This document shows, piece after piece, positions 1-10,475 of a DNA stretch of 64,000 nucleotides. Where the stretch lies: the NCBI RefSeq assembly GCF_002953195.1, contig NZ_CP026377.1, forward strand, positions 4,340,001 to 4,404,000, given 5' to 3'. This stretch comes from Mixta gaviniae. GTDB lineage: Bacteria; Pseudomonadota; Gammaproteobacteria; Enterobacterales; Enterobacteriaceae. The position numbers and the translations under genes were made by a program. Below the pieces are notes generated by a model. That model had not been told where the DNA came from, ran no database searches, and saw nothing but the letters and a program-made list of their open reading frames with translations. The first letter of the stretch is position 1; each line of letters opens with the position of its first letter.

Positions 1-239
1 ACATTTTTAGTATGCCTGTCGGCACCCGGGCCGCCGCCAGTCACGGCGAAAGCAGCGTCAGGCTACGGTAAAGAGGCGAACGGGCGCATTGTGTGGATAA
101 AAGGGTGTTGCACGGGCCAGACGATTGCGAATCATGCGGCTCAGAAAAGAATGATAAAACGCAGCGGCGACCGCAATAAAGAGATCGGCATCAAGCAGTA
201 TGGCTTTCACGGCAGGGTTTCCACAGCGCGCAGCAGGCC
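1..239. other. Intergenic stretch, no gene recognised
   Basis: I see no convincing gene here. Short open frames run through it, but they owe most of their length to the hexanucleotide tract that follows or run on into the tRNA genes. No RNA gene or mobile-element end was recognised. In E. coli the region beyond this tRNA cluster leads to aslB/aslA; neither is visible. Confidence 0.5.
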
Positions 240-335
240 ATAAGGATAAGGATAAGGATAAGGATAAGGATAAGGATAAGGATAAGGATAAGGATAAGGA
301 TAAGGATAAGGATAAGGATAAGGATAAGGATAAGG
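240..335. repeat. Perfect hexanucleotide tandem repeat, (ATAAGG)x16
   Basis: Sixteen uninterrupted copies of ATAAGG run from 240 to 335. A frame on the plus strand would read alternating Lys-Asp and one on the minus strand alternating Ser-Leu, but neither belongs to a recognised protein. The tract lies just past the tRNA operon terminator, in otherwise gene-free sequence. Perfect short tandem repeats of this length are rare in enterobacterial chromosomes and are expected to vary in copy number by slippage. Confidence 0.97.
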
Positions 336-361
336 AGGAAACTACAACAGCAGCGGGGGAC

Positions 362-390
362 AAAAACAAAAAAACCTGCCAGTGCAGGTT
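362..390 (-). terminator. Terminator of the tRNA operon
   Basis: On the minus strand a 7-bp stem (373-379 paired with 384-390) with a 4-base loop is followed by a run of T residues (complement of 364-374). It begins 8 bases past the 3' end of tRNA-Pro, the last gene of the four-tRNA operon. Confidence 0.9.
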
Positions 391-397
391 AATAAGA

Positions 398-474
398 TGG
401 TCGGCGAGAGAGGATTCGAACCTCCGACCCACTGGTCCCAAACCAGTTGCGCTACCAAGCTGCGCTACTCGCCG
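398..474 (-). tRNA. proM: tRNA-Pro (anticodon UGG)
   Basis: A 77-nt cloverleaf with encoded CCA. The anticodon loop TTTGGGA gives UGG. It is almost identical to E. coli proM and is the last gene of the Arg-His-Leu-Pro operon, next to the terminator. Confidence 0.98.
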
Positions 475-509
475 ACGTAATGCTCTTACTCTTACTACTT
501 TCTCTTGCC

Positions 510-596
510 TGGTGCGAAGAGAGGGACTTGAACCCTCACGTCCGTTAAGACACTAACACCTGAAGCTAGCGCGTCTACCAATTCCGCCACCTTCGC
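510..596 (-). tRNA. leuT: tRNA-Leu (anticodon CAG)
   Basis: An 87-nt class II tRNA with the long variable arm and an encoded CCA. The anticodon is CAG. It is the third gene of the operon, matching the position of E. coli leuT. Confidence 0.98.
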
Positions 597-612
597 ATGT
601 TCCAGCAAAAGT

Positions 613-689
613 TGGGGTGGCTAATGGGACTCGAACCCACGACAACTGGAATCACAATCCAGGGCTCTACCAACTGAGCTATAGCCACC
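613..689 (-). tRNA. hisR: tRNA-His (anticodon GUG)
   Basis: A 77-nt tRNA with GUG anticodon and encoded CCA, essentially identical to E. coli hisR. It is the second gene of the operon. Confidence 0.98.
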
Positions 690-750
690 ATTACTTCTTA
701 CTTCTACTAACGCGGTAAATGTTACCACCGCAGCTCTTGCGCCTGTCTAA

Positions 751-827
<77 letters not shown>

Positions 828-848
828 GTAGCGCCGTTGCGGATGGGG

Positions 849-877
849 ATACTACGGATTTGCACCGAAGCTGTCCA
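849..877 (-). promoter_or_regulatory. Promoter of the argX-hisR-leuT-proM tRNA operon
   Basis: On the minus strand the -35 box TGGACA (872-877) and the -10 box TAGTAT (849-854) are 17 bp apart. Downstream of the -10 comes the GC-rich stretch CCCCATCC, the kind of discriminator that makes stable-RNA promoters sensitive to ppGpp. An A/T-rich block at about 884-897 could act as an UP element. Confidence 0.85.
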
Positions 878-1004
878 GTGCTTTTTAAAGAAAAAAACGC
901 GTTTGATTACGCTTTGTGCATTCCGTCTAAACAAACGCCACTTTGGCTGGCTAAGCGGCTAAAAAGCCGCCGTTTACTGCTTTCACGCTGCTGATTCCGT
1001 GCGT

Positions 1005-1745
1005 TTACAGCTGGCCGCCGTAGTAATAGCGCAAAAATTTAATTAAGCGCAGCTGGCGGCGCAGGCGGCTCGGCTGGCTTAACAGGCGGTAAAGCCACTC
1101 CAGCCCCATCCGCTGCCAGATAAGCGGCGCGCGCTTAACGTGCCCGGTGAAAACATCGTAGGTGCCACCAACACCCATATAGAGCGCCTGCGGCCAGACC
1201 GCCTTGCACGCCTGCATCAGCAGCTCCTGCCTGGGCGAGCCCATCGCCACCGTAACGATCTGCGCCCCGCTCGCAGCCACGCGGCTGAACAGCGCTTCGC
1301 GATCGTCTTCTTTAAAGTAGCCGTGCTGCGTACCGACGATATTGACGTTCCACTGACGCTGCAGCTTTACTACTGTCTCTTCCATGACCTGCGGTTTGCC
1401 GCCGATAAGGAAAACCGGTATGCCCTGCTCCCCTGCGCGCGCCATCAGCGCCTCCCATAAGTCGGCGCCGGCGATGCGCGTTACCTGCGCCTGCGGATAC
1501 TTCTTGCGAATCGCGCGCACAATACTGATGCCGTCGGGATACTTGATCTCCGCTGCGTCAATCAGCTGGCGCAGCGCCGGCTCGGCCTCATAGGTCAGCA
1601 CCTTTTCCGCATTGATGGCGACCAGCGTTCCGCTACGCGCCGCGCCGTCGGGGCAGAGATAATCCAGGCACGCCGTCATATCGGCAAAGCCGTGCAGCCG
1701 GATGCCGCGGATCGAATACTGGGGCGCGTTTGGCGCAACTTCCAT
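1005..1745 (-). CDS. wecG: UDP-N-acetyl-D-mannosaminuronate transferase WecG (ECA lipid II synthesis)
   Basis: Transfers ManNAcA from its UDP form to undecaprenyl-PP-GlcNAc (lipid I), giving lipid II of ECA, on the inner face of the cytoplasmic membrane. The protein (246 aa) belongs to the WecG/TagA/CpsF glycosyltransferase family 26. Family signatures visible are TLVAINAEK (about 40-48), YPDGIS (69-74), VAMGSPRQE (166-174), [11 protein letters not shown] (191-201) and the basic, aromatic C-terminal segment from about 206, which in the family mediates membrane attachment. I chose the ATG at 1745: it gives the E. coli length and has GAGG nine bases upstream, better than the in-frame GTG at 1760. 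It is the last gene of the ECA operon, 16 bp after wzyE. The yifK gene that follows in E. coli is absent; the tRNA operon comes next. Confidence 0.95.
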   Translation of the reverse strand: MEVAPNAPQYSIRGIRLHGFADMTACLDYLCPDGAARSGTLVAINAEKVLTYEAEPALRQLIDAAEIKYPDGISIVRAIRKKYPQAQVTRIAGADLWEALMARAGEQGIPVFLIGGKPQVMEETVVKLQRQWNVNIVGTQHGYFKEDDREALFSRVAASGAQIVTVAMGSPRQELLMQACKAVWPQALYMGVGGTYDVFTGHVKRAPLIWQRMGLEWLYRLLSQPSRLRRQLRLIKFLRYYYGGQL

Positions 1746-1761
1746 TTCAAACATCCTCACA

Positions 1762-3123
1762 TCACTCTGGCGACGCTGTCAGCGTTCCGGTCGGCGGCGC
1801 GCGGCGGCGGCGCGGACGGATCAAACCGGCGCTGTCGAACAGCCAGAAAAGTAGCTTAGCCACCACCACGCAGGCGGCGAAAATCAAACAGAAAAAGACG
1901 ACGCGGCTGACGAAAGCGTCCAGCCCTTCACGCGCCAGCACGATAATATTGAACACCGCGCCAAAGCAGAAGCTTTGCAGAATAGCGGAAGTGTAGCGAT
2001 TAGGATGCTCCCTGCCACGTTCATACAGCCAGTCGAACCATTTGATAATCAGCCCCACCGCCACCGCGCCTAACGGAATAAAGGCCGCGCCGCCCATCAC
2101 CACCAGCGAGCCGAGCAGGGTCGGGGAAATCGCCAGCCCGGAATGGTTATTCAGCACTTCCCAGGTAAAGTAGTTGGCGCTGTTCAGCACCAGCGAAGGG
2201 CGCCCCGGCCAGAGCCAGCCGGGAATATAGACGTAAAAATCACGCGCTATCGGCGCCAGCCCCTGGAAATGGATGTTGTCGTAGTTCTGCAGCAGTAGCG
2301 CCAGGTTTTCCCATGGCGAGAAAGTATCGCGCGTCAGATACAGGAAGGTATAGAGCGCCTCCGCGCCGCTGACATCCAGGTTATAGCGGCGCAGCGCCAG
2401 CCAAAACATGCCAACGATGCCGAACGCGCCCGCCGCCGCCAGCATCCAGAGCGTGATCCAGCCACGGATGATGCCGATAAACAGAAACAGGGAAAAGGCG
2501 ATGATGATATTGGCGCGCGTGCCGCCGACAATCGCATAGGTCAACAGACCGAAGGCGACAGTGCTGGCAAGGAAAAAGAGCCACGCCTTACGTCCCGGCT
2601 GCAGGAAGTAAACCACCAGCATCGCCGGAATAAAGAAGTAGAAGAAGCGCTTTAACGCCACGCCGGAGACGTCGCTGGAAAATATTTCGCTGTAGGCATG
2701 CAGACGGAACAGCAGGAAGCCGTTGCGCATAAAGAATATCGCCACCGTCACCAGCGCCAGCAGCGCGAGAATGCCCCAGATCAGATGCGCCTCTACCCGG
2801 TTAACGGTCAACAGACCGCGCTCGCGTCGCGTCTGCCGCGCGCGCAGGCGCGTCTTATAGCTAACGTAATAGATCGCATAAAAACTGCCGGCGGCAAGCA
2901 GCGCCTGCAGCAGGAACGTCGGCGGCACTACCGCCACGTTGAAGCGAAACACCAGCAGGCTGGTAAGCGGAAAGCCGAAATAGAACGTCAGCAAAAACAG
3001 CAGCGAGAAAAAGACATTGAAGTTAAAGCGCACGCGACGGAACTCGCGCCACGTCAGGGTGAGGATAAAGGCCAGGGAAACCAGCCACACCAGCAGCAGG
3101 CCGCCAAACTCTGCGAGGCTCAT
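1762..3123 (-). CDS. wzyE: ECA polysaccharide chain polymerase WzyE
   Basis: Integral membrane polymerase that joins ECA trisaccharide repeats on the periplasmic side, working with WzxE and WzzE. The 453-aa product is close to the roughly 450 aa of E. coli and is made of about a dozen hydrophobic segments separated by short polar loops, with a Lys/Arg-rich C-terminal tail (RPRRRRAP). The start overlaps the wecF stop in an ATGA (3120-3123), which implies translational coupling. Identification rests on operon position, membrane topology and sequence resemblance to known WzyE. Confidence 0.94.
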   Translation of the reverse strand: MSLAEFGGLLLVWLVSLAFILTLTWREFRRVRFNFNVFFSLLFLLTFYFGFPLTSLLVFRFNVAVVPPTFLLQALLAAGSFYAIYYVSYKTRLRARQTRRERGLLTVNRVEAHLIWGILALLALVTVAIFFMRNGFLLFRLHAYSEIFSSDVSGVALKRFFYFFIPAMLVVYFLQPGRKAWLFFLASTVAFGLLTYAIVGGTRANIIIAFSLFLFIGIIRGWITLWMLAAAGAFGIVGMFWLALRRYNLDVSGAEALYTFLYLTRDTFSPWENLALLLQNYDNIHFQGLAPIARDFYVYIPGWLWPGRPSLVLNSANYFTWEVLNNHSGLAISPTLLGSLVVMGGAAFIPLGAVAVGLIIKWFDWLYERGREHPNRYTSAILQSFCFGAVFNIIVLAREGLDAFVSRVVFFCLIFAACVVVAKLLFWLFDSAGLIRPRRRRAPPTGTLTASPE

Positions 3124-4193
3124 CGCGACTCTCCTTCTGCAAGGGCCAGCGCCCGTTGCCAGCCAGCCACAAACGCGGGATCGAAAAAGGCGATCTGGTG
3201 CTTATCGATACCGGTAAGCTGTCGACGCGCCTGCGCAACGATCTCTTCGCTCAGAACATCATTATCAAACAGCACCGGCAACTGCTGTTCGACCATATCC
3301 TGCCAGAACGGATTTTTACGGTTCAGCACGACCGGCACGTTGGCCTGAATCAGCAGACAGAGCGTGCCGATGCCCTGCTGCCGTTCAAAAATAAAATAGC
3401 CGAGATCGCAGTCGGCAATCAGCTGCAAATAATCATCGAACGCCAGCTTATCGGTCAGCAGACGCACCTGCCCTTGCGGGAAGAGGCTCTGCGCCGCCGC
3501 GCGCACCTGACTGATATAGTCCTGATTGTTTTCCGGGTAGCCCAGCGGCACCAGTATGCGCACGCGCTCGCCGAACTGCTGGCGGATCGCCTGCAGCGCC
3601 GGAATATGACGGTTGCTGGGATCGCCGGAATTGCCCAGCAGCAGCGTCAGGCCGTTGTCCTGGCGCTGTCGTGCCGGCATCGCCGGCGGCATGCGCGTCG
3701 GAAAATAGAGCAGCGACGCCGGGACACGGCGATGGCGCTGCTGATAGTGGCTGAGATCGCCGCGCGTGGCGAACAGATGCGCCACACGTCCCTGCGCCAG
3801 ACGGCGCAGCAGATAAAACAGGCGAAACTTCAGGCTGCGCGACTCCTCATACAGATCGGCGCCCCAGACGTGCCAGAAAACCTGGGCACGGCGCAGGCCG
3901 CCGTTCAGCAGCGCCAGCCACAGCCAGGGATTAAACTGCCCGTGCAGAAAAAAGCGCGTCTGACGATGGCGCGCGCGCGCCAGCACCGCCTGCGCCAGCG
4001 CTTTCTTGCTGGGATAAATCTCTACCTGCAGCGCCTGAAACGCAGTTTGCAGCGCCTCTTCCCGGCTCACTACCATAAACAGGCGCGGCGCGGGACACGG
4101 CTGCGCCTCGCTCATCACATCATTAAAAAAGCGCAGAACCGTCTGGTTATGATGCGGAATATCCGAGCCCAGTACATGAATCAATGTCGTCAT
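3120..4193 (-). CDS. wecF: TDP-Fuc4NAc:lipid II Fuc4NAc transferase WecF
   Basis: Adds 4-acetamido-4,6-dideoxygalactose to lipid II to complete the ECA trisaccharide (lipid III); glycosyltransferase family 56, cytoplasmic and membrane-associated. The 357-aa product starts with the conserved [13 protein letters not shown] segment. I set the start at the ATG at 4193, which overlaps the wzxE stop as ATGA and matches the E. coli N-terminus; an upstream in-frame start at 4223 would add ten residues lying inside wzxE. The stop overlaps the wzyE start. Also known as rffT. Confidence 0.95.
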   Translation of the reverse strand: MTTLIHVLGSDIPHHNQTVLRFFNDVMSEAQPCPAPRLFMVVSREEALQTAFQALQVEIYPSKKALAQAVLARARHRQTRFFLHGQFNPWLWLALLNGGLRRAQVFWHVWGADLYEESRSLKFRLFYLLRRLAQGRVAHLFATRGDLSHYQQRHRRVPASLLYFPTRMPPAMPARQRQDNGLTLLLGNSGDPSNRHIPALQAIRQQFGERVRILVPLGYPENNQDYISQVRAAAQSLFPQGQVRLLTDKLAFDDYLQLIADCDLGYFIFERQQGIGTLCLLIQANVPVVLNRKNPFWQDMVEQQLPVLFDNDVLSEEIVAQARRQLTGIDKHQIAFFDPAFVAGWQRALALAEGESR

Positions 4194-5440
4194 ACTCTTC
4201 GGCGATAAATCAAAAAGGCGCATAAACAGAGCGCGAAATAGACAATATAAGTAGCCATATAGGCCTGCGCCGCGCCGGTTGCGCCCGCAAGCGGGATTAA
4301 CCAGCGAGAAAAGGCGGTCAGCAAGATAAACTGGCTCAGCTCGGCGGCAATATAAAAACGCAGCGACGCTTTCGCAATCACCAGATAACCGAAAACGTAG
4401 GCGCCGACCTTCAATACATCACCGATCAGCTGCCAGATAAACAGATCGCGCATGCCGTGAAACTGGCTGGAGAAGAGCAGCCAGATAGCCACGTCGCGCA
4501 GCAGCCAGACGCAGAAGCCGACGGCGGCCACCAGCGGCAGCACAAAGCGCAGCGTACGGAAGATCTCCCGCGAGATCTCCGCCTTTGAATTCAGCCGCGC
4601 GAGCGTTGGCAACAGCCAGACGCTAAAGGTGGCGGTAATAAACTGCAGCCAGGCGTCGGAAATGGTGGTAACGCCCTGCCATAAGCCCACCTCTTGCCAG
4701 CTGTAGCGCGCCGCCAGCAGGTTACGCATCATCATCCAGGCGATCGGCAGCGTCGCGGAGGTGATCAGCGCCATCAGGGTGAATTTCGCCAGCTGTTGGG
4801 CCAGATCGCCGTGCCAGCGCGGCAGCAGTGCCCGTAGCGGCAGATGGTCGCGCTTGATCAGTAACAGCATCGCCGGGACAACAATCAGCGCCGGCACCAC
4901 CGCCAGGCCGACCAGCGCCCCGCGATAGCCGCCCAGCCAGTAGCAGACCGCATAACCGATAACGCCGATAACGCTGCCCGCCATCAGCGACAGCGCATTG
5001 CCGAGCGCATCGCGGAAACCTTTCATGATCGCCAGCGCCAGGTTCGCCCAGGCGATGCCTATCTGCAAGAACGCCACGATGCGGATAATATCCTGATAGC
5101 GATCGTGGCCGAACAGCGCCAGGCTTATCGGCGCGGCGGCCAGCAGAAAAATCACCGCCAGCAGCAGCGAGAAGCCCAGTACCATGGCAGAGGCGGTGCC
5201 GGTCACCGCCGCCAGCCGCGGCGGCTGTTGCTGATACTGCGCGACATATTTGGTGACGCCGTTAAAAATGCCGGCGCCGGCCAGCACGCCCAGCACGGTA
5301 ATCAGCTGGCGAAAGTTGCCTGCCTGCCCGACGCCTTCCGGGCCGAAGCTTACCGCCAGCAGCTTGACCACCACTAAACCGGAGACAATTTTTACCAGTG
5401 TGGACGCGGCGGTCCACACTGAGGCTTTTGCTAATGACAT
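4190..5440 (-). CDS. wzxE: ECA lipid III flippase WzxE
   Basis: Moves undecaprenyl-PP-linked ECA trisaccharide across the inner membrane. The 416-aa product equals the E. coli length and consists of about twelve transmembrane segments of the MOP/PST flippase type. The N-terminus ([17 protein letters not shown]) is typical of WzxE. It starts one base after the wecE stop and overlaps wecF by four bases. Confidence 0.95.
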   Translation of the reverse strand: MSLAKASVWTAASTLVKIVSGLVVVKLLAVSFGPEGVGQAGNFRQLITVLGVLAGAGIFNGVTKYVAQYQQQPPRLAAVTGTASAMVLGFSLLLAVIFLLAAAPISLALFGHDRYQDIIRIVAFLQIGIAWANLALAIMKGFRDALGNALSLMAGSVIGVIGYAVCYWLGGYRGALVGLAVVPALIVVPAMLLLIKRDHLPLRALLPRWHGDLAQQLAKFTLMALITSATLPIAWMMMRNLLAARYSWQEVGLWQGVTTISDAWLQFITATFSVWLLPTLARLNSKAEISREIFRTLRFVLPLVAAVGFCVWLLRDVAIWLLFSSQFHGMRDLFIWQLIGDVLKVGAYVFGYLVIAKASLRFYIAAELSQFILLTAFSRWLIPLAGATGAAQAYMATYIVYFALCLCAFLIYRRRV

Positions 5441-5441
5441 A

Positions 5442-6572
5442 TCAGGCGAAGAAGCTCAGCAGAGAATTGATAACGGTGCTTTGGTTGTTCTCTGAGAGGT
5501 TATAGAACAGCGGCAGACGCAGCAGGCGTTCGCTTTCAGCGGTGGTGTAGCGATCCTCACCGTCAAAGCGGCCAAAGCGCTCTCCGGCAGGGGAACTGTG
5601 CAGCGGAATGTAGTGGAATACCGCCAGGATTTCTGCCTCTTTAAGCCAGTTGATTAGCGCCGCGCGGTCATCCGCGTCGCGCAGCTTGATCCAGAACATA
5701 TGGGCATTGTGCCGACACGCAGGCGGAATAACGGGCAGCACGATGCGCCCGCTGGCCGCCGCTGGCTGTAGCGCATCGTAATAGCGCTGCCAGAGATGCA
5801 GGCGTCGATCGTTGATACGCGCGGCTGCCTCCAGCTGCGCCCAGAGATAGGCCGCCTGCAGATCGGACATCAGGTAGCTGGAGCCGATATCGCGCCAGGT
5901 ATATTTATCCACCTGACCGCGAAAGAACTGGCTACGGTTGGTGCCTTTTTCACGGATAATTTCCGCACGCTCCGCCAGCGCCGGATCGTTAATCAGCGTC
6001 GCGCCACCTTCACCGCCGGCGGTGTAGTTTTTGGTTTCATGAAAGCTGAAGCAGCCGATATGCCCGATGCTGCCTAACGCCTTGCCTTTGTAGGTGGACA
6101 TCACGCCCTGCGCCGCGTCTTCAATCACGTAAAGCCGGTATTTTTCCGCCAGCACCATGATCGTATCCATTTCGCAGGCGACGCCCGCGTAGTGGACCGG
6201 CACAATAGCACGCGTTTTCTCAGTGATCGCCGCTTCGATGCGCGTTTCATCGATATTCATCGTATCTGGCCGCACATCGACAAACACGATGGTGGCGCCG
6301 CGCAGCACAAAGGCGTTGGCGGTGGAGACGAAGGTGTAGCTCGGCATAATCACTTCATCGCCGGGCTGCAGATCGATCAGCAGCGCGGCCATCTCCAGCG
6401 ATGCGGTGCAGGAAGGGGTCAGCAGCACCTTTTTACTGGCGAAACGCTGCTCCATCCACTGCTGGCAGCGACGGGTGAAACCGCCATCGCCGCACAGCTT
6501 GCCGCTTTGCATCGCGGACTGCATATATTCAAGTTCGGTACCCACCACCGGTGGCGCGTTAAATGGAATCAT
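5442..6572 (-). CDS. wecE: dTDP-4-amino-4,6-dideoxygalactose transaminase WecE
   Basis: PLP-dependent aminotransferase (DegT/DnrJ/EryC1 family) that converts dTDP-4-keto-6-deoxyglucose to dTDP-Fuc4N with glutamate as donor; cytoplasmic. The 376-aa product has the E. coli length. The PLP-binding lysine is K181 in SFHETKNYT, followed by the glycine-rich AGGEGG, and the cofactor-phosphate region is around TPSCTASLEMAA (52-63). An in-frame start at 6671 would lie inside wecD; the ATG at 6572 matches the family N-terminus MIPFNAPPVVG and follows the wecD stop by four bases. Also known as rffA. Confidence 0.97.
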   Translation of the reverse strand: MIPFNAPPVVGTELEYMQSAMQSGKLCGDGGFTRRCQQWMEQRFASKKVLLTPSCTASLEMAALLIDLQPGDEVIMPSYTFVSTANAFVLRGATIVFVDVRPDTMNIDETRIEAAITEKTRAIVPVHYAGVACEMDTIMVLAEKYRLYVIEDAAQGVMSTYKGKALGSIGHIGCFSFHETKNYTAGGEGGATLINDPALAERAEIIREKGTNRSQFFRGQVDKYTWRDIGSSYLMSDLQAAYLWAQLEAAARINDRRLHLWQRYYDALQPAAASGRIVLPVIPPACRHNAHMFWIKLRDADDRAALINWLKEAEILAVFHYIPLHSSPAGERFGRFDGEDRYTTAESERLLRLPLFYNLSENNQSTVINSLLSFFA

Positions 6573-6576
6573 GACG

Positions 6577-7269
6577 TTACCTGTAGAGCCAGTAGGCGGT
6601 GCTGTCGATAACGGCACCGCAACGAGTATAGAGCCGCATCGCGGCCAGATTGCTGAGCTGCGTGGCGACATGCAGTCGCGTCAGGCGCCGCGCCCGGCAC
6701 CAGTCCGTCGCCGCCAGCATTAACCGCGTGCCGACGCCTTTGCCCTGCGCCGTCGGCAGCGTCGCCAGCAGGCCGATGCGCGCGGCGCCGTCGCCGGTTT
6801 CGCGCAACGATACAAAGCCCTGCAGCTTGCCCTGCTCATCCTGCGCGATCAGGCATTGGTTATCGAAGGTGCCACGCACCGCGTTTTCAATCCACTGCGC
6901 ATAGAAGCGCGCGCTGTCGTGCGCCGGATACCAGGGCGCGCGGAATCGGCTCAGGGCGAAGGCCGCGCCCGCCGCGGTGCGCAGCGCCGGGATATGTTCC
7001 GGACGCGCAATGCGGATGCCGCTCTGTCTTTCCGCCGCCGCGACCGCCAGCTGCAGATCTGCCTCGCCTTCCACCAGGCGAAAGCCCAGCTGCTGCAGCG
7101 CATCCAGCCGCGCCGTCTCCCGGCTGTCGACTTTCGCCTGCACCAGATCAAAGGCATCCAGCTGCGCGGGATCCAGCACGGCGGCCTCATCCCACACCAG
7201 CTGCGCGCTGTGGCGTTGAAAAAACTGATTTTCCCAGTCGAGGGATTTAATACTGGCGTGGACGGGCAT
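6577..7269 (-). CDS. wecD: dTDP-fucosamine acetyltransferase WecD
   Basis: GNAT-family N-acetyltransferase that uses acetyl-CoA to turn dTDP-Fuc4N into dTDP-Fuc4NAc, the donor for WecF. The 230-aa product has an N-terminal family-specific half and a C-terminal GNAT domain; the acetyl-CoA motif QGKGVGTRL is intact and fits the Q-x-x-G-x-G/A pattern. The ATG at 7269 ([14 protein letters not shown]) matches known WecD and overlaps the end of rffH by 23 bp. A longer frame from 7437 lies inside rffH and is rejected. Also known as rffC. Confidence 0.95.
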   Translation of the reverse strand: MPVHASIKSLDWENQFFQRHSAQLVWDEAAVLDPAQLDAFDLVQAKVDSRETARLDALQQLGFRLVEGEADLQLAVAAAERQSGIRIARPEHIPALRTAAGAAFALSRFRAPWYPAHDSARFYAQWIENAVRGTFDNQCLIAQDEQGKLQGFVSLRETGDGAARIGLLATLPTAQGKGVGTRLMLAATDWCRARRLTRLHVATQLSNLAAMRLYTRCGAVIDSTAYWLYR

Positions 7270-8128
7270 GAAGGATATCCAGCAGATACTGGCCGTAGCC
7301 GGTTTTTTGTAGCGCCTGCGCCGCACGCCGCAGACCATCGTCGTCCAGCCAGCCGTTGCGCCAGGCGATCTCTTCCAGGCAAGCGATTTTAAAGCCCTGC
7401 CGCTTTTCCACCGTTTGCACAAAGGTACTGGCTTCAATCAGGCTGTCGTGCGTGCCGGTATCAAGCCAGGCAAAGCCGCGGCCCAGCAGCTCGACATTAA
7501 GCTCGCCGCGCTCCAGATAGCGTTGATTGATAGAGGTGATTTCCAGCTCGCCGCGCGCGGAAGGCTTTACCTGACGCGCAAAATCGACCACCTGGCTGTC
7601 GTAAAAGTAAAGGCCGGTGATCGCCCAGTTCGATTTCGGCTTCGCCGGCTTCTCTTCCAGCGAAATCGCCCGGAAATCATCGTCAAACTCCACCACGCCG
7701 AAGCGTTCCGGATCCATCACCTGATAGCCGAAGATCGTGGCGCCCTGCGATCGCGCCGCGACTTTCCTCAGCTTGGGGCTGAAGCCCTGGCCGAACCAGA
7801 TATTATCGCCCAGCGCCAGGCAGCTCGGTTCGCCGTTCAGAAAGGTTTCACCGATGATAAACGCCTGTGCCAGCCCATCCGGGCTGGGCTGTGCGGCGTA
7901 ACTCAGCGTGATGCCGAATTCGCTGCCGTCGCCCAACAGACGCTGAAAGTGGGGCATATCATCCGGCGTGGTGATGATCAGGATGTCGCGGATGCCCGCC
8001 AGCATTAATACCGACAGGGGGTAATAGATCATCGGCTTGTCATAGATCGGCAGCAGCTGCTTGGATATCCCACGGGTGATGGGATGCAACCGCGTGCCGG
8101 AGCCGCCAGCCAGAATAATGCCTTTCAT
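7247..8128 (-). CDS. rffH: Glucose-1-phosphate thymidylyltransferase RffH
   Basis: Makes dTDP-glucose from dTTP and glucose-1-phosphate, the first step toward dTDP-Fuc4NAc. The 293-aa product has the E. coli length and the nucleotidyltransferase signature GGSGTRLHP near the N-terminus, with the catalytic lysine region in [11 protein letters not shown]. The ATG at 8128 gives the canonical MKGIILAGG start and lies 2 bp past the rffG stop. It is a paralogue of RmlA; the ECA context supports the rffH name. Confidence 0.96.
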   Translation of the reverse strand: MKGIILAGGSGTRLHPITRGISKQLLPIYDKPMIYYPLSVLMLAGIRDILIITTPDDMPHFQRLLGDGSEFGITLSYAAQPSPDGLAQAFIIGETFLNGEPSCLALGDNIWFGQGFSPKLRKVAARSQGATIFGYQVMDPERFGVVEFDDDFRAISLEEKPAKPKSNWAITGLYFYDSQVVDFARQVKPSARGELEITSINQRYLERGELNVELLGRGFAWLDTGTHDSLIEASTFVQTVEKRQGFKIACLEEIAWRNGWLDDDGLRRAAQALQKTGYGQYLLDILHARPRQY

Positions 8129-8130
8129 GG

Positions 8131-9216
8131 TTACTCGCCGTCCTGCATGGAGTGGGAAAGCCCAAGCCGCTCGCCCTGATAGCTGCCGTCGAGAATGCTG
8201 CGCCACCAGCGCGCGTTATTCAGATACCACTGCACCGTTTTACGCAGGCCGCTGGCGAACGTCTCCTGCGGCCGCCAGCCCAGCTCGCGCTCAATTTTAC
8301 CGGCGTCGATGGCGTAACGCAGGTCGTGGCCGGGACGATCGGCGACAAAGGTGATCAGGTCGCGATAACGGGACACGCCGGCCGGTTTGGTCGGCGCCAG
8401 CTCATCCAGCAGATCGCATAGCGTTTCGACTACGTCGATATTGCGCTGCTCATTATGGCCGCCAATGTTGTACGTCTCACCCGCTTTCCCTTCGGTGACT
8501 ACGGTCACCAGCGCGCGGGCGTGATCTTCCACGTAGAGCCAGTCGCGCACCTGATCGCCTTTGCCATACACCGGCAGCGGTTTGCCCGCCAGCGCGTTGA
8601 TGATCATCAGCGGGATCAGCTTTTCCGGGAAGTGATAGGGGCCGTAATTGTTGGAGCAGTTGGTGACGATCAACGGCAGGCCGTAAGTGCGCATCCAGGC
8701 GCGTGCCAGATGATCGCTGCTTGCTTTGCTGGCGGAGTACGGACTGCTCGGTGCGTAAGGCGTGGTTTCGGTAAAGAAATCATCGCTGCCGTGCAGATCG
8801 CCGAACACTTCGTCAGTGGAGATATGATGGAATACAAAGGCCTGCTGGCGGTCGGACGATAGGCTGCGCCAGTAGTGGCGCGCCGCCTCCAGCATTTGCC
8901 AGGTGCCGACGATATTGGTTTCAATAAACGGCCAGGAGCTGTCGATCGAACGATCGACATGGCTTTCCGCCGCCAGATGCATAATGTAGTCGGGCTGGTA
9001 ATGCGCCATGATGCGATCCAGCGCCGCGCGGTCACAGATATCGACCTGTTCGAAGGCGAAGCGGTCGCTTGCCGCGATCTCGTCCAGCGAAGAGAGGTTG
9101 CCGGCGTAGGTCAGCTTATCGACCACCACCACGCGATGTGCCGTCTGCTGAATCAAATGCCGCACTACGGCCGAGCCAATAAAGCCCGCGCCGCCGGTGA
9201 CCAGGAATTGCTTCAT
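8131..9216 (-). CDS. rffG: dTDP-glucose 4,6-dehydratase RffG
   Basis: NAD-dependent short-chain dehydrogenase/reductase that converts dTDP-glucose to dTDP-4-keto-6-deoxyglucose for WecE. The 361-aa product carries the Rossmann motif GGAGFIGS (8-15), the [10 protein letters not shown] segment with the active-site Thr-Asp-Glu, and the YSASK catalytic pair. Two ATGs are in frame; the one at 9216 has AAGGAG at good spacing and overlaps the wecC stop as ATGA, so I prefer it to 9222. Confidence 0.96.
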   Translation of the reverse strand: MKQFLVTGGAGFIGSAVVRHLIQQTAHRVVVVDKLTYAGNLSSLDEIAASDRFAFEQVDICDRAALDRIMAHYQPDYIMHLAAESHVDRSIDSSWPFIETNIVGTWQMLEAARHYWRSLSSDRQQAFVFHHISTDEVFGDLHGSDDFFTETTPYAPSSPYSASKASSDHLARAWMRTYGLPLIVTNCSNNYGPYHFPEKLIPLMIINALAGKPLPVYGKGDQVRDWLYVEDHARALVTVVTEGKAGETYNIGGHNEQRNIDVVETLCDLLDELAPTKPAGVSRYRDLITFVADRPGHDLRYAIDAGKIERELGWRPQETFASGLRKTVQWYLNNARWWRSILDGSYQGERLGLSHSMQDGE

Positions 9217-10475
9217 CGCCATACTCCTTTGGTATCGACTATCCAGCGCTGGGCCACCTGCTCGCCCGGCACCGCTCTGAAAGCGCGGTGATCCACCAGC
9301 ATCACCAGCACGTCCGCCTGCTGCAGCGCCTGCTCGCTGGAGACCAGCGTCGCCTCGCTGGCCAGCTTCGCCGGGATCTGCTTCACGTTAGGCTCCACCA
9401 CCCAGGTGGCGCCGCGATGCCAGCCAGCGATCAGGTGCGCCACCTCCATCGCCGGGCTTTCGCGTAAATCATCGATGTTGGGCTTAAACGCCAGGCCGAA
9501 GCAGGCGATGGTCAACTCATCGGCGCGCTTGCCGGTTTCGGTCAGGCAGTCGGCGACGGCGGCTTTCACCTGATCCAGTACCCAGTGCGGCTTGGCGTCA
9601 TTGACCTCGCGCGCGGTGCGGATCAGGCGCGCCAGCTCCGGGTTCTGCGCCACGATAAACCAGGGATCGACAGCAATGCAGTGCCCGCCGACGCCTGGCC
9701 CCGGCTGCAGGATGTTGACGCGCGGATGACGATTGGCCAGCGCGATCAGCTCCCAGACGTTGATGCCCTGCTGCGCGCAAATCAGCGACAGTTCGTTAGC
9801 GAAGGCGATATTCACATCGCGGAAGCTGTTTTCGGTCAGCTTGCACATTTCTGCGGTGCGGGCGTTGGTGACGACGCACTCCCCTTCAAGGAAGATGCGG
9901 TACAGCTCGCTGGCGCGCGCCGAACAGGCGGGCGTCATGCCGCCGATCACCCGATCGTTTTTGATCAGCTCGACCATCACCTGTCCCGGCAGCACGCGCT
10001 CCGGGCAGTAGGCGATATGCACGTCAGGGCTATCGGGCTGCTGCTGCGGAAAAGCGAGATCGGGACGCGCTTCCGCCAGCCACTGCGCCATCTGTTCGGT
10101 CGCGCCGACCGGCGAGGTCGATTCCAGAATCACCAGATCGCCTCTTTTCAACGCAGGCGCCAGCGACAGCGCTGCCGCCTGCACGTAGGCCATGTCGGGC
10201 TGATGCTCACCTTTAAACGGCGTCGGCACGGCAATCAGGAACGCATCGGCCGCGACCGGGCGGGTCACCGCGCGCAGACAACCGGCCTGCACCGCCTGTT
10301 TGACCACGGCGTCCAGGTCCGGCTCGACAATATGAATTTCCCCACGGTTAATAGTCTCAACCGCCTGGGCGTTGATATCCACGCCCACCACCTTTTTACC
10401 GCGCGAGGCGAACGCCGCAGCGGTGGGAAGGCCGATATAGCCCAGGCCAATGACCGAAATGGTATTAAAGCTCAT
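9213..10475 (-). CDS. wecC: UDP-N-acetyl-D-mannosamine dehydrogenase WecC
   Basis: Oxidises UDP-ManNAc to UDP-ManNAcA in two NAD-dependent steps, feeding WecG. The 420-aa product equals the E. coli length, with the N-terminal NAD-binding GLGYIGLP (about 10-17) and the catalytic cysteine in [13 protein letters not shown]. Both ends overlap neighbours by four bases (ATGA with wecB upstream and rffG downstream). Confidence 0.97.
   Translation of the reverse strand: MSFNTISVIGLGYIGLPTAAAFASRGKKVVGVDINAQAVETINRGEIHIVEPDLDAVVKQAVQAGCLRAVTRPVAADAFLIAVPTPFKGEHQPDMAYVQAAALSLAPALKRGDLVILESTSPVGATEQMAQWLAEARPDLAFPQQQPDSPDVHIAYCPERVLPGQVMVELIKNDRVIGGMTPACSARASELYRIFLEGECVVTNARTAEMCKLTENSFRDVNIAFANELSLICAQQGINVWELIALANRHPRVNILQPGPGVGGHCIAVDPWFIVAQNPELARLIRTAREVNDAKPHWVLDQVKAAVADCLTETGKRADELTIACFGLAFKPNIDDLRESPAMEVAHLIAGWHRGATWVVEPNVKQIPAKLASEATLVSSEQALQQADVLVMLVDHRAFRAVPGEQVAQRWIVDTKGVWR

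Noticed and set aside
240..335. Possible CRISPR-like array
   Set aside because: The copies are contiguous six-base units with no spacers.
58..441. A 127-codon minus-strand frame with a long Ser-Leu repeat
   Set aside because: It starts inside the tRNA-Pro gene and crosses its terminator; the repeat is the complement of the same hexanucleotide. The tail resembles nothing I know.
200..556. A 118-codon plus-strand frame with a long Lys-Asp repeat
   Set aside because: Its length comes from the hexanucleotide tract, and it then runs through the terminator and two tRNA genes in antisense. No ribosome-binding site or conserved part was seen.
955..970. Hairpin after wecG considered as a terminator
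   Set aside because: The stem is only six base pairs and is not followed by a T run on the minus strand, so I did not list it as a terminator.
3156..4208. A 350-codon plus-strand frame opposite wecF
   Set aside because: It is a mirror frame of a well-conserved gene in high-GC DNA, with biased composition (Gln/Arg-rich) and no family resemblance.
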